42,948 nucleotides of DNA from Lachnospiraceae bacterium UBA7589 (lineage in GTDB: Bacteria > Bacillota > Clostridia > Lachnospirales > Lachnospiraceae): assembly GCA_002476495.1 (NCBI GenBank), contig DLKL01000033.1, positions 1 through 42,948 of the forward strand, in the 5' to 3' direction. Below, piece by piece: positions 25,567-33,626 of this stretch (the stretch's first letter is position 1; each line of letters begins with the position of its first letter). A program made the position numbers and the translations under genes. The notes under the pieces are model-generated. The model saw only the letters and a list, made by a program, of their open reading frames with translations. It did no database searches and was not told where the DNA came from.

Positions 25567-26580
25567 CTATTCTAATTTTACAAATTCATTGTTTCCAAAG
25601 GATATATCAACTCTTGTTCCTTTTCCTTCCTCAGAGCTTACTGAGATTTTATGTCCAAGCTTTGTAATCAGCTTTCTGCATATATACAGTCCCATTCCTG
25701 TAGATGTATTCCCCTGTCTTCCGTTTGTCCCTGTAAAGGTTTTATCAAATACATATGGCAAATCCGCTGAAGATATACCTATACCATTGTCCCGGACAGA
25801 CAGAATTGTTTGATTTTCATATTTTGTGGCTGTAAATCTTATGTAGGATTTCCGGGTACTGTCAGCATATTTAATGGAATTATTAACAATCTGGGACAGC
25901 ATATATTCCATCCATTTTGAATCCGTAATTATGTCTATATCTACATTTTCCTTCTCTATGGTAATTTTGTTTCCTATGAGCAATGCCTTTTGATCCATTA
26001 CAGCTTTATTTATAATTTTCTCCAGATTGCATGCTTTCATCAGGAAATCTTTTTCAGCCGCATCTCCCCTGGCGTAAAATAATATCTGTTCCACATAATA
26101 ATTTATCCTGTCTATCTGCTTTTTTTGTTTTTGCAGGTCAGTATTACCGTTATAGTTCATTAAATTCAAGGCAGCTATGGGAGCCTTTATCTCATGTATC
26201 CACATTTCCATATATTCCTTAAATTCCGACATCGAAATTTCAAGGCGATTTATATTCTCCTTCATGGATTTGTCTGTCTCATACAAGGTATCATAAAGAA
26301 TTCTTCCCTCTTCAAAGTCCGGTTTTTTAATCATTTCGGCAATAAGATATTTCTGATCAAGCTTGTCAAGGCAGTTTTGCAAATTATTGTAGAAGGATAT
26401 CCTGTTCAGATATACTATATTAATATAAAGAATTATAACCATAACATTCAGAAATATGGTGGCACCTAAAAACTGAGTATTAATCCCGAATGCCTTTCCC
26501 ATAAAAAGTATAAATATCTGAACTGCTGCTGTCACTGCCAGAAGCAACATTTTTTCTTTTATATAATTGTAATATTTCAT
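25567..26580 (-). CDS. BceS-like sensor histidine kinase
   Basis: The 337-residue kinase has two membrane helices (about 11-30 and 39-58) with almost no external loop, the intramembrane-sensing type. The H-box MWIHEIKAPIAALNLM has H129. The N-box QIVNNSIKYAD, G1 box DNGIGI and G2 box GMGLYICRKL follow. Such kinases do not sense peptide directly but read transporter activity. Its ATG overlaps the response regulator stop (ATGA), so the two are translationally coupled. Confidence 0.93.
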   Translation of the reverse strand: MKYYNYIKEKMLLLAVTAAVQIFILFMGKAFGINTQFLGATIFLNVMVIILYINIVYLNRISFYNNLQNCLDKLDQKYLIAEMIKKPDFEEGRILYDTLYETDKSMKENINRLEISMSEFKEYMEMWIHEIKAPIAALNLMNYNGNTDLQKQKKQIDRINYYVEQILFYARGDAAEKDFLMKACNLEKIINKAVMDQKALLIGNKITIEKENVDIDIITDSKWMEYMLSQIVNNSIKYADSTRKSYIRFTATKYENQTILSVRDNGIGISSADLPYVFDKTFTGTNGRQGNTSTGMGLYICRKLITKLGHKISVSSEEGKGTRVDISFGNNEFVKLE

Positions 26581-27245
26581 CCCAGAATATACCCCTGTCC
26601 TCTCTTTGTCTGTATAATATCACCTGCACCGCACTCCTGAAGTTTTTTTCTTACACGGTTCACATTGACAGTAAGAGTATTATCATCAACAAACTGACAG
26701 GAGTCCCACAAATAATTCATAAGCCTGTCCCTGGAAATAATTTGTCCCTTATTTTCCATAAGATATACCAATATTCCCTGCTCATTTTTTGTAAGCTCTG
26801 CCATATTATCTCCGACCTTTATAATTCCTCTCCCCGGATCCAGTATAACATTCCCGTACTGGTATATATTTTCCCGGTCGTTGCCCCCGATTCTCTTAAA
26901 CACAGCCTCTATGTGCAGCAACAGGATAGATGGATTGTATGGCTTTGCCACAAAATCATCTGCACCAAAGCTAAGACATAACACTTCATCCATTTCGGTG
27001 TTTTTGCTTGTAACCATAATTACCGGAACCGACGACTGTTCCCTGAGCTGCTTCAGCAGCCCTATGCCATCCTGGTCAGGCAAATTGATATCTAAAAGAA
27101 CCATATCCGGATTTTTATCAATGATCTGTCCGCATATATTACTAAAATCCACTATGACATCAGCCTCATATCCATTTCTGCCAAGAAGAACCTTAAGTTC
27201 CTCCCTCACCTGGGCATCATCCTCGATTACTAATACTTTTCTCAT
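26577..27245 (-). CDS. BceR-like response regulator (OmpR family)
   Basis: The 222-residue regulator has a receiver domain with acidic residues E8, D9 and D10, phospho-acceptor D52 in MVLLDINLPD, and K101 in FVAKPYNP. A C-terminal winged-helix DNA-binding domain contains NEQGILVYLMENKGQIISRD and DDNTLTVNVNRVRKKL. It should bind the palindrome at 25543-25556 and drive the transporter genes. AGAAGGAGAATT precedes the ATG at 27245. It is the first gene of the Bce cluster. Confidence 0.94.
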   Translation of the reverse strand: MRKVLVIEDDAQVREELKVLLGRNGYEADVIVDFSNICGQIIDKNPDMVLLDINLPDQDGIGLLKQLREQSSVPVIMVTSKNTEMDEVLCLSFGADDFVAKPYNPSILLLHIEAVFKRIGGNDRENIYQYGNVILDPGRGIIKVGDNMAELTKNEQGILVYLMENKGQIISRDRLMNYLWDSCQFVDDNTLTVNVNRVRKKLQECGAGDIIQTKRGQGYILG

Positions 27246-27342
27246 AATTCTCCTTCTTTTCCAATTTCAAATAAAAGTACCTTTCAATTCACCTCTGTAT
27301 CAAAAATGTTGCAAACAAACAATAATACAGTCCTCAATGCAC

Positions 27343-27372
27343 ATAATAACAGAAAATCAAGTGTATTTACAA
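27343..27372 (-). promoter_or_regulatory. Promoter for the Bce regulator/kinase genes
   Basis: Minus strand TTGTAA (27372-27367), an 18-base spacer and TATTAT (27348-27343), with TG one base before the -10. The start near 27336 gives a leader of about 90 nt. The rest of the 27246-27543 gap holds the divergent promoter below and nothing else I can identify. Confidence 0.45.
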
Positions 27373-27449
27373 TATGTTCCTTTTCCGGACAAAAAGCAAT
27401 TTTAAAAAAAATGAACTCCGGCTTCATTAAACCTCTTACAAAGGATAGC

Positions 27450-27478
27450 TTGCTTATTTATATTCATAAGGTTATAAT
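27450..27478 (+). promoter_or_regulatory. Promoter for the O-acetylhomoserine sulfhydrylase gene
   Basis: TTGCTT (27450-27455), a 17-base spacer and TATAAT (27473-27478). The start near 27485 precedes an AAAGCT-tgac-AGCTTT inverted repeat at 27495-27510. I see no S-box or other methionine-type riboswitch in the leader, which is only about 58 nt. Confidence 0.65.
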
Positions 27479-27543
27479 AATTTACAGTAATGCGAAAGCT
27501 TGACAGCTTTAATTTTAATATTGCAAATCAGGAGGATTATATA

Positions 27544-28815
27544 ATGAAGGATGAAACCAAATGTCTGCATTCCGGTTATACACCAAAAAACGGTGAACCT
27601 CGTGTTCTCCCTATTGTTCAAAGTACTACATATGTATATGATTCAGCTGCTGAAGTGGCTGCAATTTTTGATGATCCCACAAAAGGCTTATGTTATTCAA
27701 GATTCGCCAATCCTACAGTCATGGCCGTGGAAAATAAGATAGCTGATTTGGAAGGCGGAGTAGGAGCCATGTGTACCACTTCCGGACAGGCAGCGACTCT
27801 CCTGTCAATTCTTAACATATGTAAGGCCGGCGACAGTTTTATAAGTGTACCTCAAATTTATGGCGGAACCATAAACCTTTTTTCCTTTACCCTTAAAAAA
27901 ATGGGTATCGAATGTATCTATGTTGATGCGTCCTCAAGTGACGAGGAGATAAAGGCTGCTTTCAAAGAAAACACAAAGCTTGTATTTGGTGAAACAATTG
28001 CCAATCCGGCACTTAAGGTCTTCGATATAGAAAGATTTGCCAATATAGCCCATGAGATGGGTGTACCTTTAATCGTTGATAATACCTTCGGAACTCCAAT
28101 TCTATGTAAGCCTATTGAGTTTGGTGCCGACATTGTTATTCATTCAACAAGTAAATATATGGACGGACACGCTGTACAGATTGGTGGTGTTATTGTAGAC
28201 AGCGGAAAATTCGATTGGACCAACGGCAAATTCCCTGAGCTTGTGGAGCCTGACGAATCCTATCACGGCACATCATATACAAAAGTCTACGGAAAAATGG
28301 CATATATCGTCAAAGCAAGAATGCAGCTTATGAGAGATTTTGGTGTTTATCCTGCTGCCCATTCTGCGTTTCTCCTTAACCTTGGTCTTGAAACTTTGGC
28401 TGTACGCATGAAGCAATATTGTGAAAATGCTTTAACAGTAGCAAAATATCTTGAGAATTCTCCTGCTGTGGAAAGTGTATTATATCCGGGACTTGAATCA
28501 AGTCCTGATTACGCACTTTGCAAAAAGTATCTTAAGGGTAATGGCAGCGGCGTTATTTCGTTTATTATCAAAGGTGGAAGAACCGCTGCGGCAAAATTCA
28601 TGGATTCCCTTAAGCTGGCTTCCAATGAGGTTCATGTAGCAGACATCCGCACCTGTGTATTGCACCCTGCCAGCGAAACACATCGCCAGCTCACTGACGA
28701 ACAGCTTATTGCAGCGGGAATCAACGGTGGAATGGTAAGATTTTCCGTTGGCCTCGAAAATGTAGATGATATAATCAGTGACCTTGACAATGCATTAGCA
28801 AAGATAATGGAATAA
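27544..28815 (+). CDS. metY: O-acetylhomoserine sulfhydrylase (PLP-dependent)
   Basis: The 423-residue enzyme belongs to the Cys/Met metabolism PLP family. QSTTYVYDSAAEVAAIFDD, YSRFANPTVMAVENKIADLEGG and IHSTSKYMDGHA (PLP lysine K204) are visible. The 423-residue length and the long insertion after the lysine (around FPELVEPDESYHG) fit O-acetylhomoserine aminocarboxypropyltransferase rather than cystathionine synthases or lyases. It makes homocysteine from O-acetylhomoserine and sulfide. The frame is open from ATG 27490, but ATG 27544 follows AGGAGGATTATATA and matches the family start. Confidence 0.92.
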   Translation: MKDETKCLHSGYTPKNGEPRVLPIVQSTTYVYDSAAEVAAIFDDPTKGLCYSRFANPTVMAVENKIADLEGGVGAMCTTSGQAATLLSILNICKAGDSFISVPQIYGGTINLFSFTLKKMGIECIYVDASSSDEEIKAAFKENTKLVFGETIANPALKVFDIERFANIAHEMGVPLIVDNTFGTPILCKPIEFGADIVIHSTSKYMDGHAVQIGGVIVDSGKFDWTNGKFPELVEPDESYHGTSYTKVYGKMAYIVKARMQLMRDFGVYPAAHSAFLLNLGLETLAVRMKQYCENALTVAKYLENSPAVESVLYPGLESSPDYALCKKYLKGNGSGVISFIIKGGRTAAAKFMDSLKLASNEVHVADIRTCVLHPASETHRQLTDEQLIAAGINGGMVRFSVGLENVDDIISDLDNALAKIME

Positions 28816-28857
28816 AAATATATCATCTTAGTTTATATGAACTGAATATATATGCTC

Positions 28858-28907
28858 ATACCCGGGAATAATCAAGGTAAAATCTATACCTGAATATTTC
28901 CGGGTAT
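28858..28907. repeat. Long composite inverted repeat between metY and the next gene
   Basis: ATACCCGGGAATA (28858-28870) pairs with TATTTCCGGGTAT (28895-28907), 13 base pairs with one G-U on the plus strand. Inside, AGGTA (28875-28879) pairs with TACCT (28887-28891). There is no T-run on either side. The outer stem ends a few bases before the AAGGAG site of the downstream gene, so it may affect its translation, or act as a weak terminator. Confidence 0.6.
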
Positions 28908-28926
28908 TTATAAAGGAGCATGAAAT

Positions 28927-29361
28927 ATGGAAAACAAAGACACTATTTACTTATTAAAGGAATGTGACTCAGGCGTAAAAATGGGAGTATCTGCCATAGA
29001 TGAAGTTCTTGACAGTGTTAAGGCCACAGAGCTGTACCGTCTCCTGGAAAAAAGCAGGACACACCACAAGGCACTCGGAAACGAAATCCACTCTCTACTG
29101 TCAGAATATAACAGCGAAGAAAAGGAGCCTAATCCCATAGCAAAGGGTATGTCCTGGTTTAAAACCAATCTGAAGCTTCAGCTTGATAAGTCTGATAAAA
29201 CTGTTGCTGAGCTGATTACAGACGGCTGTGATATGGGGGTGAAATCCCTTAGCCAATATCTTAACAAATATACAAATGCCAATGAAAAAGCACAGGATAT
29301 CTGTAAAAGGCTTACCCGAATCGAGGAAGAGCTCGGAAAGGAATTACGCCCTTATCTGTAG
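28927..29361 (+). CDS. Small helical protein, possibly ferritin-like bundle
   Basis: The 144-residue protein is charged and, judged by residue pattern, almost entirely alpha-helical, with four likely helices (about 5-30, 34-62, 75-108 and 115-142). It has no signal peptide or membrane segment. The pattern recalls DUF2383-type four-helix bundles, but the metal ligands expected of a ferritin are not obvious, so the family is uncertain. AAGGAG precedes the ATG at eight bases. It follows metY on the same strand after a 111-nt gap containing a large hairpin. Function unknown. Confidence 0.75.
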   Translation: MENKDTIYLLKECDSGVKMGVSAIDEVLDSVKATELYRLLEKSRTHHKALGNEIHSLLSEYNSEEKEPNPIAKGMSWFKTNLKLQLDKSDKTVAELITDGCDMGVKSLSQYLNKYTNANEKAQDICKRLTRIEEELGKELRPYL

Positions 29362-29388
29362 TTTTCCTTAATATGTAAATTATTAATA

Positions 29389-30039
29389 TCAGAATTGTTC
29401 CATCAGCTTAACAAGTCTGCTTGTTCCAAGTCTTGAGGCTCCTGCCTCAATAAATCTTGCCGCATCCTCAAAGGAACTTATGCCACCTGCTGCCTTGATT
29501 TTCACATCAGGGCCTACATACTTTTTCATGAGAATTATATCCTCCAGAGTAGCTCCCCCTGTACTGAAGCCTGTGGATGTTTTAATATAATCGGCTCCAC
29601 TCTCTGTCACAATCCCACAGGCTCTGATTTTTTCTTCCTTATTAAGGAGGCAGGTTTCGATTATAATCTTGAGAATGTGATTTCCACATACCTTTTTTAC
29701 TTCCTTAATTTCACTTAAAATACAGTCATATTTTTTATCCTTCATATGTCCTATATTAATTACCATATCTATCTCACCGGCACCATTTTCTATGGCATCT
29801 TCTGCCTCGGCAGCCTTAATCCCGGTTGTAGAATATCCATTTGGAAATCCGATAACCGTACACACAGGAATTTTACCCGAAACATAAGCTGCAGCCTCCT
29901 TTACATAGGATGCCGGAATACATGCAGATGCTGTACCGTATTTCATGGCAGCATCGAGGATATTTCTTATATCCTTCCATGTTGCATCAACTGCAAGAAG
30001 AGTATGATCTACCATGTGCAATATCTCATTTTTATCCAT
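29389..30039 (-). CDS. deoC: Deoxyribose-phosphate aldolase
   Basis: The 216-residue enzyme starts MDKNEILHMVDHTLL. VCTVIGFPNGYSTTGIKAAEAEDAIENGAGEIDMVINIG, LKIIIETCLL and the Schiff-base lysine motif ADYIKTSTGFSTGGAT are all present. It splits 2-deoxyribose-5-phosphate into acetaldehyde and glyceraldehyde-3-phosphate, the last step of deoxynucleoside catabolism. GGGAGGAAAGC precedes the ATG. It lies 17 nt after deoB as the last gene of the deoD-deoB-deoC operon. Confidence 0.96.
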   Translation of the reverse strand: MDKNEILHMVDHTLLAVDATWKDIRNILDAAMKYGTASACIPASYVKEAAAYVSGKIPVCTVIGFPNGYSTTGIKAAEAEDAIENGAGEIDMVINIGHMKDKKYDCILSEIKEVKKVCGNHILKIIIETCLLNKEEKIRACGIVTESGADYIKTSTGFSTGGATLEDIILMKKYVGPDVKIKAAGGISSFEDAARFIEAGASRLGTSRLVKLMEQF

Positions 30040-30056
30040 GCTTTCCTCCCGATTGC

Positions 30057-31247
30057 CTATAACAGCCTTTCTAATATAGATTCTCCAATTGTCCCTTCCG
30101 GCATATCAGCCCCAAAGTTTTGTGCAACAGTAGCCCCTATAATTCCGAAGGTGTTTCCCACGCCGAGATTACACCCTCCATTCATGGAAGGGGAATATGC
30201 AATAAATGGTACATTTTCCCTGGTGTGATCTGTACCCTTATATGTGGGGTCATTCCCATGATCCGCAGTTATTATTAAAAGATCATCCTTTTTCAGTATG
30301 CCAAGCAGTTCTCCCAGCTTCACATCAAACCTTTCAAGTTCTTCTCCATATCCTACCGGATTGCGTCTGTGTCCCCACAGAGTATCAAAATCTACAAGAT
30401 TTACAAAGCAGAATCCTTCAAACTCAGATGCGGCAATATCTATTGTCTGTTCCATCCCATGTACCGATGACTTGGATTTGTGGGATTCCGATATACCTTC
30501 ATTAACAAAAATGTCTGCAATTTTTCCCACGGAAGCAACCCTTATCCCCTTGTCAAAAAGAGCATTCAGAACTGTTTTTCCAAAAGGCTTTACAGCATAA
30601 TCGTGGCGGTTGAAGGTTCTTACAAATTCACCTCTTTTTCTTCCCACATAAGGTCTGGCAATAACCCTTCCTACCTTCCATTCCTCTTTCATTGTTATAT
30701 CCCTTGCTATTTCACAGCATCTGTACAGCTCCTCAAGTCCCATGGTCTCTTCATTGCCACATATTTGCAATACAGAATCCGAGGAAGTGTATACAATAAG
30801 AGCTCCTGCCCTTATCTGCTCCTCGCCCAGCTCATCTAATATTTCGGTTCCGCTGGCGCTCTTGTTTCCTATTATCTTATGTCCTGTCCTTTTCTCAAGC
30901 TCCAGAATAAGTTCCTTGGGAAAACCTGTGTCGGTAAAGGTTTTAAATGGCTTTGTAGTCTTTAAGCCCATCATTTCCCAATGTCCTGTCATTGTATCCT
31001 TGCCAAGGCTGCGTTCCTTAAGAATCATATATCTTCCTTCCGGTGCCACAGCAGGTTTTATCTGCTTTAAGCTGCACAGATTTGCAATTCCCAGTTTTTG
31101 AAGATTGGGAATTGCAAAGTCATCCATTTTTTCAGATATATGCCCCAATGTGTTGGCACCCTTGTCATGATACTTCTCTGCATCATCAGCCTCACCAATT
31201 CCCAGAGAATCTATTACAATCGCAAATATTCTTCTATATCTATCCAC
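30057..31247 (-). CDS. deoB: Phosphopentomutase, GTG start
   Basis: The 396-residue enzyme begins MDRYRRIFAIVIDSLGIGEADDAEKYHDKGANTLGHI, the DeoB metal-binding N-terminus. It also carries DTMTGHWEMMGL with the phospho-acceptor threonine, and ITADHGNDPTYKGTDHTRE with metal ligands. It interconverts (deoxy)ribose-1-phosphate and -5-phosphate. The open frame reaches a TTG at 31265, but GAGGAGG lies directly before GTG 31247, which also matches the family start and is chosen. It lies between deoD (27 nt) and deoC (17 nt). Confidence 0.95.
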   Translation of the reverse strand: MDRYRRIFAIVIDSLGIGEADDAEKYHDKGANTLGHISEKMDDFAIPNLQKLGIANLCSLKQIKPAVAPEGRYMILKERSLGKDTMTGHWEMMGLKTTKPFKTFTDTGFPKELILELEKRTGHKIIGNKSASGTEILDELGEEQIRAGALIVYTSSDSVLQICGNEETMGLEELYRCCEIARDITMKEEWKVGRVIARPYVGRKRGEFVRTFNRHDYAVKPFGKTVLNALFDKGIRVASVGKIADIFVNEGISESHKSKSSVHGMEQTIDIAASEFEGFCFVNLVDFDTLWGHRRNPVGYGEELERFDVKLGELLGILKKDDLLIITADHGNDPTYKGTDHTRENVPFIAYSPSMNGGCNLGVGNTFGIIGATVAQNFGADMPEGTIGESILERLL

Positions 31248-31274
31248 ATTATCCTCCTCATTCAACGGTCTTAG

Positions 31275-31985
31275 CTAGGCTATTTCCAAAGCAATTTTCA
31301 TCATATCCGTAAAACCCGTCTGTCTGTCTTCTACAGAAAGTGATTTTCCCGCAAAAATATCATCTGATATGGTCAAAAGACATAGTGCCCTTTTCCCGGC
31401 CCTGGCTGCATTCATGTAAAGTGCCGCTGCCTCCATCTCCACAGCAAGTATGCCCATTTTTTTCCATCTGTCAAAGGCTGATTGATCATCCTCGTAAAAC
31501 ACATCTGATGACAATATATTTCCTGCCACAGTTTTAATACCCATATCTTCCCCTGCTTTTCTTGCAGCCATTGCAAGCTCAAAATCACAAATTGGTGAAA
31601 AGGTTCCAGGAAGATTATATTGATGGGCATAAGCTGAATCGGTGCTTGCACCGATTCCTATGACAACATCCCTTAATTCAGCCCTTTTGCTGATACTTCC
31701 CGCAGTTCCTATTCTGATAATACTATCTACATCATAGAAGTTAAAAAGCTCATAGGAATAGATTCCTACTGATGGCATTCCCATGCCACCTCCAAAAACC
31801 GATACCTTCCTTCCCTTATATTCACCGGTAAAGCCAAGCATATTTCTCACCGAATTGACACAGACCGCATTGGTAAGAAAGGTCTGGGCTATATATTTTG
31901 CCCTTAGAGGGTCTCCGGGCATAAGAACAGTCTTTGCAAGCTGTTCCTTGTGTGCTGCTATATGTGGTGTTGGTGTGTTTCCCAT
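31275..31985 (-). CDS. deoD: Purine-nucleoside phosphorylase (hexameric DeoD type)
   Basis: The 236-residue enzyme reads MGNTPTPHIAAHKEQLAKTVLMPGDPLRAKYIAQTF. FTGEYKGRKVSVFGGGMGMPSVGIYSYEL and IRIGTAGS form the phosphate and purine sites, and VEMEAAALY the nucleoside site. It cleaves purine (deoxy)nucleosides with phosphate to give base and (deoxy)ribose-1-phosphate, which feeds DeoB. It is the first gene of the deo operon. GGAGGATGTATTT precedes the ATG. Confidence 0.96.
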   Translation of the reverse strand: MGNTPTPHIAAHKEQLAKTVLMPGDPLRAKYIAQTFLTNAVCVNSVRNMLGFTGEYKGRKVSVFGGGMGMPSVGIYSYELFNFYDVDSIIRIGTAGSISKRAELRDVVIGIGASTDSAYAHQYNLPGTFSPICDFELAMAARKAGEDMGIKTVAGNILSSDVFYEDDQSAFDRWKKMGILAVEMEAAALYMNAARAGKRALCLLTISDDIFAGKSLSVEDRQTGFTDMMKIALEIA

Positions 31986-31997
31986 AAATACATCCTC

Positions 31998-32057
31998 CTA
32001 TATAGTACATTTTCCGTATTTATTTTATATTATATTCACAAGCAATACTATATAGTA
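31998..32057. promoter_or_regulatory. deo promoter region with two CTATATAGTA repeats
   Basis: The ten-base sequence CTATATAGTA occurs at 31998-32007 and again at 32048-32057, 50 bp apart. The second is within the perfect palindrome ACTATATAGT. They flank a minus-strand TATAAT (32029-32034) upstream of deoD. This layout suits a repressor pair around the promoter. The regulator is not in the window. Confidence 0.5.
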
Positions 32058-32064
32058 ATTGTAC

Positions 32065-32094
32065 GAAAAATCACAGGAAATGTAAAGATTTTTC
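32065..32094. repeat. Inverted repeat after the MATE gene
   Basis: GAAAAATC (32065-32072) and GATTTTTC (32087-32094) form a perfect eight-base-pair stem with a 14-base loop, just past the MATE stop and upstream of the deo promoter. It may act as a weak terminator of the MATE transcript. The T-run lies mainly within the stem, so this is uncertain. Confidence 0.4.
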
Positions 32095-32099
32095 ACCTG

Positions 32100-33458
32100 C
32101 TATGCAGCCTTTACTATGCATTTTCCAACCCATATGCCCTGCTTGTACCTTATTGCTCCCGCTATGCCTGTTATTATCCAGGTGCAGCCTGTTGCAACCC
32201 ATACAGACCACATACCAAGCGGAATAAGGGTTACAAAAAGAATAGAAAATCCGATTCTGCCACAAACCTCTATGATTCCGTTTATCATGGCGAAAAATGT
32301 ATCATTTGCTCCGTTTAATATTCCCCTTGTAACGTATATTATTCCTAACGGAAAAAACATGGCTCCAAGAATTTTAAGTCCGTTTACTCCTATGGCTACA
32401 ACCTCAGAATCATCCACAAAGCATTTTACAATAAAGGCACCCGCACCATAGCATATTACAAACATAGCAAGACTTATTGCCACAGTAATCCAGACAGCCT
32501 TATAAAATGCTTTTCTGACCCTTTCCGGCTTTCCGGCACCCATATTCTGACCGGTAAATGTGGAAACTGCCATTCCCAGGGAGCTGTATGGCTGCTGTAC
32601 AAACTGCTCCACCCTGCTTGTAACTGTAAAGGCAGTTACCACAGCTGCATCAAAGCTGTTTACAAATCTTTGCAAAACCACGCAGGATATTGCAATGGCA
32701 AAGCCCTGCATAGCCAGAGGCATACCAATTTTGAAGCACAAATTTACAATTTCCTTTTCAGGTAAAAAATCCTCCTTTTGAAACCTAAAGTATGGATTTT
32801 TTGCCATCGCAAATATTATACATCCTATTGCTGAAATTGCCTGGGCAATTATTGTTGCGTAGGCAGCACCTCTTACTCCCATGTCAAATTGTAATATAAA
32901 TAATAAATCCAGTACTATATTCACTACTGTAGCCACTACCAGAAACACAAGAGGTGTCCTTGCATCTCCCAGTGCTCTCATAGTCTGGGCTGCATAATTA
33001 TACAATGCTACGGCTATTGTCCCGGCACATACTATTTCCATGTATGCCACTGCATCCTCAAGCTGCTTTTGTGGTGTATCCAAGAGGGTAAGCACCGGCT
33101 CAGTAAGAATATATCCGATAACGCTAAGTACAAATCCCAGACCAACTACAATATAAAAGGAATTGGTAAGTGTTTTCCTGACCTCATTGGATTTCCCCGC
33201 ACCAAAGAACTGGGATACCATTATACCAGCACCAAAGCCGATTCCCTGACATATTGAAAAAAACAGGAAAGTAATCGATGCCGTACAGCCTATAGCCCCA
33301 AGTTCATTGGAGCCCACAAATTTCCCCACTATTATACTGTCTGCAATATTATATACCTGCTGAAAAATATTTCCCAAAAGCATAGGCAACATAAATTTCA
33401 GCAAAAGCTTTGTCTCGTTTCCCTTTGTCATATCCTGTACAAGATCTTTTTCTGCCAT
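32100..33458 (-). CDS. MATE family efflux transporter
   Basis: The 452-residue protein has 12 predicted helices in two similar halves. The N-terminal LPMLLGNIFQQVYNIADSIIVGKFVG and the repeat-half VTSRVEQFVQQPYSSLGMAVSTFTGQNMGAGK are typical of MATE exporters. MATE proteins expel cationic drugs or metabolites using Na+ or H+ gradients. AAAGGAGG precedes the ATG at 33458. It is divergent from an AraC-type regulator gene, which may control it. Substrate cannot be inferred. Confidence 0.92.
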   Translation of the reverse strand: MAEKDLVQDMTKGNETKLLLKFMLPMLLGNIFQQVYNIADSIIVGKFVGSNELGAIGCTASITFLFFSICQGIGFGAGIMVSQFFGAGKSNEVRKTLTNSFYIVVGLGFVLSVIGYILTEPVLTLLDTPQKQLEDAVAYMEIVCAGTIAVALYNYAAQTMRALGDARTPLVFLVVATVVNIVLDLLFILQFDMGVRGAAYATIIAQAISAIGCIIFAMAKNPYFRFQKEDFLPEKEIVNLCFKIGMPLAMQGFAIAISCVVLQRFVNSFDAAVVTAFTVTSRVEQFVQQPYSSLGMAVSTFTGQNMGAGKPERVRKAFYKAVWITVAISLAMFVICYGAGAFIVKCFVDDSEVVAIGVNGLKILGAMFFPLGIIYVTRGILNGANDTFFAMINGIIEVCGRIGFSILFVTLIPLGMWSVWVATGCTWIITGIAGAIRYKQGIWVGKCIVKAA

Positions 33459-33507
33459 TATTTTTTCCTCCTTTTATTTATTTTGTAACATATCCCGTAT
33501 AAGCAAG

Positions 33508-33523
33508 GTAAATGAACATTTAC
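33508..33523. promoter_or_regulatory. Palindromic operator-like site between the MATE and AraC genes
   Basis: GTAAATG-AA-CATTTAC is a perfect seven-base inverted repeat with a two-base spacer. It lies 50 bp from the MATE ATG, overlapping the likely MATE promoter region. The symmetry suggests a homodimeric regulator. Confidence 0.45.
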
Positions 33524-33568
33524 TTATTTATTTTCTTTTTAAGTATTTAATCACTTTTACATATTGTG

Positions 33569-33577
33569 TGATATAAT
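33569..33577 (+). promoter_or_regulatory. Extended -10 promoter for the AraC-type gene
   Basis: TGATATAAT, with TATAAT at 33572-33577, fits the extended -10 consensus. No good -35 is seen. A start near 33584 gives a leader of about 43 nt. Confidence 0.55.
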
Positions 33578-33626
33578 ATACCTATCAGAAAATTGTACAA
33601 ATCTATTTGCTACGGAGGTATTCCAC

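Noticed and set aside
33564..33626. Upstream extension of the AraC-type gene to ATG 33564
   Set aside because: It overlaps the -10 region and has no ribosome site, while ATG 33627 has GGAGG at eight bases.
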